From Clostridiales bacterium Firm_09 (GTDB lineage Bacteria; Bacillota; Clostridia; Christensenellales; DTU072): 64,000 bases of DNA. A program made the position numbers and the translations under genes. Positions within the stretch are counted from its first letter, which is position 1. Each line of letters opens with the position of its first letter. The DNA lies in assembly GCA_001604065.1 (NCBI GenBank), contig LVAO01000006.1, positions 186,001 to 250,000 of the forward strand, read 5' to 3'. Of the stretch, positions 18,024 through 28,233 are shown piece after piece. Below the pieces are notes generated by a model. That model did not search any database, was not told where the DNA came from, and was given only the letters and a program-made list of their open reading frames with translations.

Positions 18024-19799
18024 ATGCCGTTACGACGCGATCAAGTCCCCGCCTCAAGAAAATGGAATCTCGGACTGATGATTTCCGGCGAAGAAGAATT
18101 GGAACAGCTTGTCGCCGAAGTCAAAGCCGCCATCCCCGGCTTTGCAAAATACAACAGAAAACTGAACGCGGAGAATGCAATTGATTGCCTAAACGAGCTT
18201 TCTGCCACCGCACGCAAGGCAGAACGTCTCTATGTCTATTCTTTTATGAAATGCGACGAGAACACCGCCGATACCAGATTTCAGGCGCTCAGCAGCCGCA
18301 TGGAAATGTTGTATACCGAATTTTCTTCCGCCGTCAGCTTCGTGATGCCGCAGCTCTCCCGCCTGCCGGAAAAAACTTTGCGCCAAATGCTGATGCGTCC
18401 GGAATACGCCGATTATACCAACACCATCAACGAGCTTATCCGCGAAAAGAAGCATATGCTCTCCGACAAAGAAGAAAAAATGATGTCGGAGTTTTCTACG
18501 TTCATGGGAGACTTTGAACAGATTTTCACAAGGATTGACAATGCGGATATGCGTTTTGAGGACGTCGTTGCGGACGGAAAACCCGTCAAGCTTTCACACG
18601 GTACGTATTCTGTGCTTCTCCAGCATCCCGACCAGAACGTCCGCAAGGATGCCTTTGAAAAATATTATAAGGCCTATATGTCGCTGAAGAATACCCTTGC
18701 CGCTTCCTATGCCGGCAATGTAAAAAAGAACTGCGCTCTGGCAAAGGTCCGAAAATATAAATCCGCTCTGCAGCATGCGCTTTATGCAGAAGGTATTTCC
18801 GACAAGGTTTACAACAACCTCATCAAAGCCGTAAACAAAGGCACGCCCGCCGTTCATGAATATGTCGCGCTGCGCAAAAAAGCTCTCGGACTGAAAGAGT
18901 TGCATATGTATGACATGTATGTTCCTCTGACCAAGGAATACGATCTGTCGCTGGAATACGACGAAGCCTACAGGCTGGTCATTTCAGCTCTCGCGCCGCT
19001 CGGCGAAAAATACCGCTCGATTCTGGAAGAAGCTTACCGCAGCAACTGGATTGATGTAGAAGAAACAGAAAATAAAAGAAGCGGAGCCTATCATTGGGGC
19101 GTCTACGATTCGCCGCCCTTTGTGCTTCTCAACTATCAGAAAACCGCGCATGATGTTTTTACCATCGCGCACGAACTGGGTCACGCAATCCACTCTTACC
19201 ACAGCAAGCATGCCCAATGTTATAACAAAGCGGACTATGCCATCTTCGTTGCGGAGATTGCCAGCACGGTTAACGAAGTGCTTCTTCTCAAATACCTCCT
19301 TAAAACCGCCGAGGGTGAACAACGCAAGTTCCTCCTCTCCTATTACCTTGATATGTTTCGCACGACGCTTTTCCGCCAGACGATGTTTGCAGAATTCGAA
19401 AAATTCGCACATTCACAGATTGAGGCAGGCATTCCGCTGACACACGAGTCGCTCTCTGCGCATTATCTGGAGCTGAACAAAAAATATTATGGCGAGGCGG
19501 TTGTCCATGACGAACAGATTGCCTACGAATGGTCGCGCATTCCGCATTTTTACAAAGGAAGCGCCTTCTATGTTTATAAATACTCCACCGGATTGACTGC
19601 AGCGGTCAATATCGTCAGCAGGATTCTTTCCGACAACAGCTTTGTCGAAAAGTATTTCCGCTTCCTTTCTGCCGGAAGCTCGATGCTGCCGCCGGACATC
19701 CTCAAGCTTGTCGATATCGACCTTTCTGCTTCCGAGCCCTTTGATTACGCAATGAGCGAATTTGCGGCAACTCTTGAAGAATTACAAAAACTGGTATGA
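18024..19799 (+). CDS. pepF: Oligoendopeptidase F (M3 family)
   Basis: VFTIAHELGHAIHSYHS HExxH zinc motif, typical M3B sequence, 591 aa. Confidence 0.96.
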   Translation: MPLRRDQVPASRKWNLGLMISGEEELEQLVAEVKAAIPGFAKYNRKLNAENAIDCLNELSATARKAERLYVYSFMKCDENTADTRFQALSSRMEMLYTEFSSAVSFVMPQLSRLPEKTLRQMLMRPEYADYTNTINELIREKKHMLSDKEEKMMSEFSTFMGDFEQIFTRIDNADMRFEDVVADGKPVKLSHGTYSVLLQHPDQNVRKDAFEKYYKAYMSLKNTLAASYAGNVKKNCALAKVRKYKSALQHALYAEGISDKVYNNLIKAVNKGTPAVHEYVALRKKALGLKELHMYDMYVPLTKEYDLSLEYDEAYRLVISALAPLGEKYRSILEEAYRSNWIDVEETENKRSGAYHWGVYDSPPFVLLNYQKTAHDVFTIAHELGHAIHSYHSKHAQCYNKADYAIFVAEIASTVNEVLLLKYLLKTAEGEQRKFLLSYYLDMFRTTLFRQTMFAEFEKFAHSQIEAGIPLTHESLSAHYLELNKKYYGEAVVHDEQIAYEWSRIPHFYKGSAFYVYKYSTGLTAAVNIVSRILSDNSFVEKYFRFLSAGSSMLPPDILKLVDIDLSASEPFDYAMSEFAATLEELQKLV

Positions 19800-20632
19800 A
19801 AAAAAGCTTTCTTTTAATTGCCCTTTTATTGTCGTTCGTGTCGGGCGCATACGCTGCGGGATGGTATCCAGCTTCGCACCGCCTTGCAGATCGCGCCTAT
19901 GCCTCGGATGCCGTAACCGATGGTTCGGAGCGTGTCTTTTCGGCAGAAATTACCTTCAACAACCTGTATCTTCCCGACGGTTCGATACTCCGCAAGATCC
20001 AGGTCTATGTAAACAAATCCGCGCTCCTCTCAGGCTTGACAGGATTGGCAAGGGAGGGCCGTGCGGCAAGCGTGGATGCCGTGCTTGCCGCAATCAACGG
20101 AGAGCTTCAAGAAAAAAATTATCTCTCCAGCTACAACCGTGAAGAAAACCTGATCGATGTTCCTCTGCAGGAGTATGAAAGCATTACGGATATGTATATT
20201 GCCCTGGGATATACAGGCTACGAAACCCAAAGCAAAAGCAAGCTTATCTGGGGCTTATGGACAAATACCTATGTCAGCAGCCAGAAAACAGTTTTTCAGG
20301 ATATTTCCGATACCGTTATCGAAATCATTGCAACAGAACTCGTCCATATTGAAGGACTGAATGCCAAGGACATCGCTTATATTTATAATCTGGGGGTCGA
20401 CAGCGGCGAAAATCTTATCTGCTCCGACGCCGATAGCATCTATTATTATAAGGATATGGATGTCTATATCCATAAATTCATCATGTCCGAGGATACGCTT
20501 GACCGAACGATAACGCTTTATCAGAAGTCACCCAATTACGTCACCTATTATCTGATGATTATCGCCATCGTGGCGCTGCCCGCGGGCGTGTTTATCGCCT
20601 ACGCCGCCTCACGCAAAAATCGTTATGTCTGA
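19796..20632 (+). CDS. Hypothetical secreted or membrane protein (signal peptide and C-terminal TM)
   Basis: MKKSFLLIALLLSFVSGAYAAG signal peptide; C-terminal TM YLMIIAIVALPAGVFIAYAASRKNR; ATGA overlap with pepF. Confidence 0.75.
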   Translation: MKKSFLLIALLLSFVSGAYAAGWYPASHRLADRAYASDAVTDGSERVFSAEITFNNLYLPDGSILRKIQVYVNKSALLSGLTGLAREGRAASVDAVLAAINGELQEKNYLSSYNREENLIDVPLQEYESITDMYIALGYTGYETQSKSKLIWGLWTNTYVSSQKTVFQDISDTVIEIIATELVHIEGLNAKDIAYIYNLGVDSGENLICSDADSIYYYKDMDVYIHKFIMSEDTLDRTITLYQKSPNYVTYYLMIIAIVALPAGVFIAYAASRKNRYV

Positions 20633-20646
20633 ATAAGGAATCGAAT

Positions 20647-22038
20647 ATGCCGGAAGAGAAAGCGCCGATAAAATCGGTTAAAGTATACCCCAACAATTAT
20701 GAAGCAGAACAGTCTGTCCTCGGCTGCATCCTCATAGACGGCACCGTAGCTTGCGAACTCATCCCGACATTGGAGCCGGATGTCTTTTTCAGCGACCGCC
20801 ACCGCAAAATTTTTGACGCCTGCAAAAAGCTGTTCGACGCCAATAAACCCATAGATGCCATTACCGTCAACGACCGCATCGAGGAGGACAAAAACACCGA
20901 CCTCAGCATGCTGGACTATCTGGTTGAGCTTGCCGACCGTTTTCCCTCCGCCGCAAATTACAGAGAATATGTGGAGATTTTGCGCCGGGACAGGATGCAC
21001 CGTAATATCATCAGCTTATGCAACCGGACCATCGAAATGGCCTATGCCAATAAGGATGAAAAGCAGACGCTGGAGTTTATTGAGAAAGGAATCTATGAAC
21101 TGTCTTCAAGTACCAGAAAAAGTGAGCTTGTACATATTTCAGAGGCATCCGGGCAAGTTGTCGCCCGCGTAGATGCGCTCTGCCGCGACAAAAACAGCTG
21201 CCGCGGTCTGATGACGGGCTTCAAAAAATTTGACTTCATCACCAATGGCCTGCAAAAGGGCAACCTTATTATTCTTGCGGCGCGCCCCTCGGTCGGAAAG
21301 ACCTCGTTTGCATTGAATATTGTATCCAATATCGCCACCAACACCAATCCCGGCGCCGTCATCGCTCTTTTTTCGCTAGAAATGCCGGCGACACAGCTTG
21401 CTCAAAGAATCCTGTGCGACATCGGTTCCATCCCCATGAACAGCCTTACACGCGGGACCACACAGGACAGAGAACAGGAGTCTCTGATTACCGCCCACAG
21501 CAAAATATCCGAAAGCAAAGTCTACATTGATGACACCTCGACGATCAAGCCGGGCGAAATCCTTTCCAAATGCCGCAGGCTGTACGCCGCAGAAAAACGT
21601 ATCGATCTGATTGTAATTGACTATCTGCAGCTGATGTCCGGCGACAAGGACCGCCGCAACGACTCCAAGCAGAACGAAATCAGCGAAATTTCACGCATGA
21701 TGAAAATTCTTGCCAAAGAAATGAACTGCCCCGTCCTCGCCCTGTCTCAGATGTCGCGCGGCATCGAGAGCCGCGACGACAAAACGCCCAAGCTCAGCGA
21801 CCTTCGCGAATCGGGCGCCATCGAGCAGGATGCAGACATTGTTATGTTCCTCTCCCGCGAAAACGAAAACGAAAAATCCAACGGCAATTATACCGTATTC
21901 CTTGATATTGCCAAGCACCGCAACGGCGAACTTGCCACAATCCGCTTCGATTGGGAAGGCCAGTTTGTCCGCTTCACACAATCTGAGGACCAGTACATCA
22001 ACAGGGAGCTGCCTCAAACAAAAAAATTCAAACAATAG
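20647..22038 (+). CDS. dnaB: Replicative DNA helicase DnaB
   Basis: NNYEAEQSVLGCIL...LIILAARPSVGKTSFALNI...FSLEMPATQLAQRIL...IDYLQLMSG...LSQMSRGIE..RDDKTPKLSDLRESGAIEQDADIVMFLSR. Confidence 0.97.
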   Translation: MPEEKAPIKSVKVYPNNYEAEQSVLGCILIDGTVACELIPTLEPDVFFSDRHRKIFDACKKLFDANKPIDAITVNDRIEEDKNTDLSMLDYLVELADRFPSAANYREYVEILRRDRMHRNIISLCNRTIEMAYANKDEKQTLEFIEKGIYELSSSTRKSELVHISEASGQVVARVDALCRDKNSCRGLMTGFKKFDFITNGLQKGNLIILAARPSVGKTSFALNIVSNIATNTNPGAVIALFSLEMPATQLAQRILCDIGSIPMNSLTRGTTQDREQESLITAHSKISESKVYIDDTSTIKPGEILSKCRRLYAAEKRIDLIVIDYLQLMSGDKDRRNDSKQNEISEISRMMKILAKEMNCPVLALSQMSRGIESRDDKTPKLSDLRESGAIEQDADIVMFLSRENENEKSNGNYTVFLDIAKHRNGELATIRFDWEGQFVRFTQSEDQYINRELPQTKKFKQ

Positions 22039-22050
22039 CCTTTTTTCGCT

Positions 22051-24459
22051 TCAATCAAAAAAATCTTTCCAGGGATCCGAACGTACTGCTCTTCGCAGTG
22101 CTTCCATCATATCGATGCCGTCGGGAACGATTGCATCCAGCTCTTCCCAGGAGATGGGCATCGAAACCTTGGCACCCTGACGCGCCCGGAGGGAGTACGG
22201 CGCGATACTGGTTGCTCCCCTGCCATTGCGCATCCAATCGATAAAAATGCGTCCTTTGCGCCTTTCCTTGCGGACATTGCTTGTATATTTCTGCGGCCAT
22301 CTGTTTTCCATTACCTGCGCGACGCCTTTTGCAAAGTCGTGAAATTCTTCCCAGCTCATTTCTTTCCGAATAGGCACGACAACATGATAGCCCTTGCCGC
22401 CGCTTGTTTTGAGGTAGGCTTTTAACCTGAGCCCGGTCAGAATTTCTTTTATATCTCTGACGCCCTGCCTGATTTGTCCTATATCCATTCCCTCGTCGGG
22501 ATCCAGATCAAATACCATTATATCGGGCGTTTCCAGTTTGTCGGCGCGGCTGCCCCAGGTATGAAATTCCAATGTCCCCATCTGCGCCTCGGCAACAAGC
22601 CCTTCTTTGCTTTCTATATAAAAATACGTTCCTTCGCCGCCCTCGCCTCCCGTTACCTCGACCGGAACAATGCCCTTTGCGCTGTTGTCGGGATGCTTTT
22701 TGAAAAAACAGGCTTCACCCACCCCTTGGGGACAGCGCACTATGCTCAGAATACGCCCCTTGATATACGGAAGCATGCGCCCGGATATCTTTTCATAATA
22801 CCTTGCCACATCGGCTTTGGTGATGCCACCTTCTTCAAACATCACCTTGTCCGGATTGGAAATCTTTATTCCTCCGACCATTGTTCCCCCATCCTTTCCG
22901 TTTTCCATTTTTTCTTCTTTATTCAGATCTTCCTCTTCCGGCTTTTCGGCTGCAACATCGCGGGGATTTTTATCTGTCCGCATGCCTTTGAAGCTTGCCT
23001 GGCGCAGCAGCCCGTCTGCGGTGCGCTCGGCAAATCGGACCTCCGCGACCCTCTCCGGCCGGAGCCAGAGTATCTTTTCGCCGGCGCGCGGCTTGGGCGG
23101 CTTGACAAAGGGGGATTCTTTTATAACCAGTTTTTCAAAATCCTTGATAAGTCCTGCGGCGCCATGCTCCGTCAATCCGCTTCCGGCTCGGCCTGCATAA
23201 ACAAGTTTATCCCCTTCATACGTACCCAGAAGAAGAGCGGAAACCTCTCTGACCGCCTTATCCGAAATCGTGTATCCGCCAACGACAAACTCCTGTCTGT
23301 TGTCACATTTTATCTTTATCCAGTCCCCGTTTCTCGTACCTTGGTATCCTGAAGAAGCCTTTTTGCCGACAATTCCCTCCATCCCCATGCGACAGGCGGC
23401 TTCAAAGCAATCCTTCCCGCTGCCTTCAATATGGCGGCTGTACCGGAGGTTTTCGGGCGCATCGGACATCAGATACTCAAGCTGTTTTTTTCTTTCTGCA
23501 AGGGGCAATCCGCGCATATCCTGCCCGTCAAGTGCAAGAAGGTCAAAAACAATGTAGGTCAGATTTTTGCCCTCGGGATTTCTGATGTATTGCTGCAGTG
23601 CCTGAAAGTCGGTCCTGCCGCTCTCGTCTGCGACTGCCATTTCACCATCCAGCACCATCGCGCGCCCCTTTGCCCATGTCCGCAAAGCGTCCGCAACGGG
23701 CGAAAATCGGCCGGTATAATCCAGGTTGTTGCGCGTCATCAGTCTTACTGTGCCGCATTCGATATAAGCAAGGATACGGTAACCATCGTACTTGAGTTCA
23801 TAGACCCAGTCTCCTCCCTCGGGCGCTCGGGCAACAAGTTTTGCCAATTGAACGCCCGTATGCTCAAAAGGGTTATGGAGCCCGCCGGCCTCCCTGCCTT
23901 CTTCAATTTCTTCCATGGTCCTTCCCGTCCTGATACTTGTATTATATTTTTCTATACCGCTGTCGGGAAGAGCATAATCGTCCTTTTCTTTGATAAGCAA
24001 CCAGTTTTCTTTATCGTCATCCTCTTTGTTACGGACTTGCGCGAGTGCCCAATTGCCTTTCAGACGCGTCCCATAAAGAGTGAACTTGAGTGAGCCTTCC
24101 TTGAATCCCTTGTCGATATCCATATGCGGCTCCCATGTGCCCTCGTCCCAGAGCATCACCGTGCCGCCGCCGTATTCACCCTTAGGAATCGTCCCCTCGA
24201 AATCCTTATATTCTATGGGGTGGTCTTCTACTCGCACGGCCAAACGTTTATCCGAAGGATTGTACGACGGTCCTTTGGGCACCGCCCAGCTTAAAAGCGT
24301 CCCTTCCCACTCCAAACGGAAATCATAGTGATCCCTGCGCGCCAAATGATGCTGGACAACAAACCGCAATGCTTCGGTTTTATGCTCCGCCTTGCCCTGA
24401 GGCTCGGCAGTCTTTGCAAAATCTCTTTTATCGCGGTATTTCTGCAATCGATCGTTCAT
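22051..24459 (-). CDS. ligD: ATP-dependent DNA ligase D (PE-LIG-POL architecture; start at MNDRLQKY)
   Basis: PE: RFVVQHHLARRDHYDFRLEWEGTLLSWAVPKGPS; LIG: WVYELKYDGYRILAY with IVGKKASSGY; POL: ISNPDKVMFEEGGITKADVARYYEKIS...DLDPDEG...TSGGKGYHVVVPI. Confidence 0.96.
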   Translation of the reverse strand: MNDRLQKYRDKRDFAKTAEPQGKAEHKTEALRFVVQHHLARRDHYDFRLEWEGTLLSWAVPKGPSYNPSDKRLAVRVEDHPIEYKDFEGTIPKGEYGGGTVMLWDEGTWEPHMDIDKGFKEGSLKFTLYGTRLKGNWALAQVRNKEDDDKENWLLIKEKDDYALPDSGIEKYNTSIRTGRTMEEIEEGREAGGLHNPFEHTGVQLAKLVARAPEGGDWVYELKYDGYRILAYIECGTVRLMTRNNLDYTGRFSPVADALRTWAKGRAMVLDGEMAVADESGRTDFQALQQYIRNPEGKNLTYIVFDLLALDGQDMRGLPLAERKKQLEYLMSDAPENLRYSRHIEGSGKDCFEAACRMGMEGIVGKKASSGYQGTRNGDWIKIKCDNRQEFVVGGYTISDKAVREVSALLLGTYEGDKLVYAGRAGSGLTEHGAAGLIKDFEKLVIKESPFVKPPKPRAGEKILWLRPERVAEVRFAERTADGLLRQASFKGMRTDKNPRDVAAEKPEEEDLNKEEKMENGKDGGTMVGGIKISNPDKVMFEEGGITKADVARYYEKISGRMLPYIKGRILSIVRCPQGVGEACFFKKHPDNSAKGIVPVEVTGGEGGEGTYFYIESKEGLVAEAQMGTLEFHTWGSRADKLETPDIMVFDLDPDEGMDIGQIRQGVRDIKEILTGLRLKAYLKTSGGKGYHVVVPIRKEMSWEEFHDFAKGVAQVMENRWPQKYTSNVRKERRKGRIFIDWMRNGRGATSIAPYSLRARQGAKVSMPISWEELDAIVPDGIDMMEALRRAVRSDPWKDFFD

Positions 24460-24543
24460 TCTTGCCCTCGTGCAATATTGTTCCCTTATACTATAAAAAT
24501 ATCCGTGCAGGCAGGCCACGCGGATTTGTTCACGGCATCCTTT

Positions 24544-25482
24544 TCAGCGATGTCCGTCTTCCATGCGCTTTTCGATTTCTGAGAGTGTGTCGTATCCCTC
24601 CTGCTTGAGGCGGAAATCGCGGACGGCTACCTCAATAAGAATGGCAATGTTTCTGCCGGGCATGATGGGTATAATGTATTTGGGGATGGGGATATCCAGT
24701 ATCATCTCGTTCAGATTCGGGTTTCCCACACGTCTGTATTCCTTCTCCGGCGCCCAATTTTCAAGCCCGATCACAAGCTCCAAGCGTTTGCGCTTTTTGA
24801 CTGCACCCACGCCATAAACCGCCTTGACGTCGATGATGCCCAGACCGCGGATCTCCATCATATGCTTGATGATTGCCGGTGCTTCGCCGTAAATATCGTC
24901 GCGCACCCTCCTGAATTCTATAAGATCATCGGATACCAGACGGTGCCCGCGGTGTATCAGTTCCAATGCCGTTTCACTTTTGCCAATGCCACTCTCTCCG
25001 ACGATCATGACACCCGTACCATAAATATCCAATAAAATACCGTGCATGGATACGGTCGGAGCCAGCAACTCATTCAGATAGGAAGTCACATCATTTATGA
25101 TCATGGCCGTGACACCTTCGGAACGGAAAACGGGCGTTGACGACTCTTTTGCGGCTTCCAGAATTTCTCTGGGCACTTTCTGCCCGCGCGAAATAATCAA
25201 GCAAGGGATGTTTTTTGAAAACAAGCTCTCCAGACGCTCTGCCCTGATTTCAGGAGGCAGACTGGCAAGATATGCCATCTCGCTTTTGCCGAGCACCTGA
25301 ATTCTTGAAGATGCAAAATACTCTGTAAAGCCCGAAAGAAGAAGCCCGGGACGTGATACGCTCATTGTGCTGAGCGACATCTCCTTGTCCTCGGGCGCAT
25401 AGATTATTTCAAAACCGCAATCCTCTGCAAATTTCTTCGGGGATACGTTGACCTTGTCCGTTTCTTCTTTGATAAGTCTCAT
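24544..25482 (-). CDS. hprK: HPr kinase/phosphorylase
   Basis: GVMIVGESGIGKSETALELIHRGHRLVSDDLIEFRRV and EIRGLGIIDVKAVYGVGAV. Confidence 0.96.
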   Translation of the reverse strand: MRLIKEETDKVNVSPKKFAEDCGFEIIYAPEDKEMSLSTMSVSRPGLLLSGFTEYFASSRIQVLGKSEMAYLASLPPEIRAERLESLFSKNIPCLIISRGQKVPREILEAAKESSTPVFRSEGVTAMIINDVTSYLNELLAPTVSMHGILLDIYGTGVMIVGESGIGKSETALELIHRGHRLVSDDLIEFRRVRDDIYGEAPAIIKHMMEIRGLGIIDVKAVYGVGAVKKRKRLELVIGLENWAPEKEYRRVGNPNLNEMILDIPIPKYIIPIMPGRNIAILIEVAVRDFRLKQEGYDTLSEIEKRMEDGHR

Positions 25483-26297
25483 ATCGTTTCCTCCAATCCG
25501 AATTTGTATATCACATGCGCTACGCCGTCTTCATTGTTGGAAGGGCAGACGTAATCCGCAAGCTGCTTCAAAACCGGATCGCCGTTCTGGACCGCTACGC
25601 CCAGACCGGCGTATTCTATCATAGACAAATCATTCGAACTGTCGCCGATGCAAATCACTTCTTCACGCGAAATCCCGAGACGCTTTGCGATGCCCGCAAC
25701 AGCCGTGCCTTTGTTTATCTTCTTGTTGACCATTTCGATGAGCCATTTCTTGGAAGTATTGACAAGAAGATCTTTGCCGAACGCTTCGGTAAGGTCCGAA
25801 ATATGTCCTCCGATAAAAAGCGGGTCTTCCATCAACAGAATCTTTACAGGATGAAATCCTTTGTTTTTTATATAGCCGATAAGATTTTCGCCATGTTCAT
25901 AAAAAGGACAATCGCAGAATTTCTTATACAGCTCGCTCCAGCTTGTCAGACGTTTGATATGTATTTTACTGCCCTCGTATACCTGATAATACACATTGAG
26001 TTTATCAAGATAATGGCAAAGCTCCAGGGCGACAGCATTGGGAATACCCGTTTCTTCTACCGTTCTGCCGCTAAAGACATCGGTGACAACAGCGCCCTGA
26101 TAGCTGATTGCTTCTCCACGGAGATGCAAATCCTTACAGATATCCAACATCGGTTTTGTCATTCTGCCCGTGGCAATCGTAAAAACGCCGCCGGCAGCAA
26201 TGTAATCTGCCACAGCTTGTCTGTTCTTATCTGAAATAATCAGATTGTCATTGAGAAGGGTGTCGTCCAAGTCGGATACAATCAGTTTATATTTCAT
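25479..26297 (-). CDS. Cof-type HAD-IIB family phosphatase
   Basis: LIVSDLDDTLLNDN...ATGRM...CIGDSSNDLSMIEYAGLGVAVQNG. Confidence 0.93.
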   Translation of the reverse strand: MKYKLIVSDLDDTLLNDNLIISDKNRQAVADYIAAGGVFTIATGRMTKPMLDICKDLHLRGEAISYQGAVVTDVFSGRTVEETGIPNAVALELCHYLDKLNVYYQVYEGSKIHIKRLTSWSELYKKFCDCPFYEHGENLIGYIKNKGFHPVKILLMEDPLFIGGHISDLTEAFGKDLLVNTSKKWLIEMVNKKINKGTAVAGIAKRLGISREEVICIGDSSNDLSMIEYAGLGVAVQNGDPVLKQLADYVCPSNNEDGVAHVIYKFGLEETI

Positions 26298-28113
26298 TGC
26301 GTCTGATGTCCTCGAAATATTTTTTCACGTTTTCTGCATGTATTCTGCCAAAGCCTTCCACCTTCATGATTTCTTCTACGGAGGCCGCAGCAATGGCTTC
26401 TGTTTTTTTGAAATATACAAGCAAGGCTCTGGCACGTTTCTCGCCCACGCCTTTGATGTTTTTGAGGTTGGAGCGCGTCTGACGTTCTTTGCGGAGCGTT
26501 CTGTGATAGGTTATGGCAAATCGGTGCGCTTCGTCCCGGATACGCTGAAGAAGCGACAGCGCAAGGCTGTCCCGAGGCAACACCACACTCTCAGAACGGT
26601 TGGGCAAAATTATCTCTTCTTCTCTCTTTGCCAGACCGATAACCGGTATCCCGCAGGGATCTACAAGATCATACACAGATGAAAGCTGTCCCTTGCCGCC
26701 ATCAATCACAATGAGATCGGGTTTCTCCGAAAAACTGGGATCCGAAGAAGACAGTTCTCCTAAACGTCTGCCAAGCGTTTCCCGCATGGATGCAAAATCG
26801 TCCGCGCCGCGCACCGTTTTGATACGGAATCTGCGATACTTGTCCTTGGCCGGTTCGCCATTGATAAAAACCACCATGCTGGACACCTTGTCTGTCCCGC
26901 TGATGTTGGAAACATCATAACATTCTATCCGTTTGGGCGGTCTGGGAAGCTCCAGAGATTCCTGCAGCTTTTGGACAGAACCAGTTGTCAGGGCTTCTTT
27001 TGAGGCGATTCTGGTTACCGTAACATCCAGATGTTCTTTTGCATTTGCAAATGACATATCGACAAGCTGTCCCCGAACACCGCCCTTGGGACAAACAATA
27101 TGAATCTTGCTTCCTTTGCGTGAAGTGAGATAATCCGACAGCTCCGCGCGAAATTCAAGCTCTTCCGACACCAGCACCTCGTCTGCCAATACAGGATTCT
27201 TCCCATAAAATTGCATAATGTAGGAAGACAGTTTTTCGGATGCCGCGCCGGCTTCATCAACCGGATAGTTTTCGGCGCCAAGAACCTTGCCGCCTCGGAC
27301 AACCATATAATTGATGACGCCGTACATGCCGTTGTCCGCGATGGTGAAGATATCAAAATTGATTTCTTGTGGAAGACTGACAATCTGTTTTCTTACCAGC
27401 TTATCGAGCATCTGCAAAGAGTCGCGATATTTGATGGCAAGCTCAAACTCCTCTCCGGCACAGGCGTCCGCAAGCTTCCTTTCCAAATTCGCGCGGACTT
27501 CTTTATCGTTCCCGCCTAAAAAATCCATTGCTTTGCGGACTATCTCTTTGTAATCCTCAGGAGTAATCTTCCCTACGCACGGCGCCGAACAGCGCCCGAT
27601 ATGATAATTGAGACATTCTCTTGTACCCTTTCTTTTGGATTTGATTTCTCCCGCGCAACTCCGGAGGGGGAAGGCGCTGTGAATAAGCTCCATAATTGCA
27701 CCCGCAGAAAGCCCCAGCATATACGGGCCGAAATATCTGCTTCCGTCTGCCTTGAGCTTGCGGGTTACCTCGATTCTAGGAAAATTTTCTTTGAGATTGA
27801 TTCGGATATACGGATATGTCTTATCATCTTTAAGAAGAATATTATAATAAGGCTGATGCTCCTTGATGAGATTATCTTCAAGAACGAGTGCCTCGACCTC
27901 GGAGTTGGTTTTAATGATGCGGAAGTCTTCAATCTTCTCTACCAGAAGCATCGTTTTTTCTGTTTTTGTAGAACTGTTCTGAAAATAATGCCGCACCCTG
28001 TTCTTCAGATTCTTCGCCTTGCCGACATAAAGAACCTGGCCGTAGGCATCCATCATAATATATACTCCGCTTGAAGTGGGCAGCGTCTTCAGTTTTTCTG
28101 TAAAATCCTTCAT
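26287..28113 (-). CDS. uvrC: Excinuclease ABC subunit C (start MKDFTEKLKTL at 28113)
   Basis: LPTSSGVYIMMDAYGQVLYVGKAKNLKNRVRHYF (GIY-YIG), IECYDVSNISGTDKVSSMVVFINGEPAKDKYRRFRIKTV, C-terminal HhH. Confidence 0.96.
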   Translation of the reverse strand: MKDFTEKLKTLPTSSGVYIMMDAYGQVLYVGKAKNLKNRVRHYFQNSSTKTEKTMLLVEKIEDFRIIKTNSEVEALVLEDNLIKEHQPYYNILLKDDKTYPYIRINLKENFPRIEVTRKLKADGSRYFGPYMLGLSAGAIMELIHSAFPLRSCAGEIKSKRKGTRECLNYHIGRCSAPCVGKITPEDYKEIVRKAMDFLGGNDKEVRANLERKLADACAGEEFELAIKYRDSLQMLDKLVRKQIVSLPQEINFDIFTIADNGMYGVINYMVVRGGKVLGAENYPVDEAGAASEKLSSYIMQFYGKNPVLADEVLVSEELEFRAELSDYLTSRKGSKIHIVCPKGGVRGQLVDMSFANAKEHLDVTVTRIASKEALTTGSVQKLQESLELPRPPKRIECYDVSNISGTDKVSSMVVFINGEPAKDKYRRFRIKTVRGADDFASMRETLGRRLGELSSSDPSFSEKPDLIVIDGGKGQLSSVYDLVDPCGIPVIGLAKREEEIILPNRSESVVLPRDSLALSLLQRIRDEAHRFAITYHRTLRKERQTRSNLKNIKGVGEKRARALLVYFKKTEAIAAASVEEIMKVEGFGRIHAENVKKYFEDIRRNEI

Positions 28114-28233
28114 GTTACCATCATAGACAAAAACACAATAAAAGTCAATCTTTACATTCTTTTTGCAATGGCCGTCTCTAAAAGCCGCTTTTTGTAGACA
28201 GATAGGAATCTGTTGCGTAGCGTTGCTGCACAA

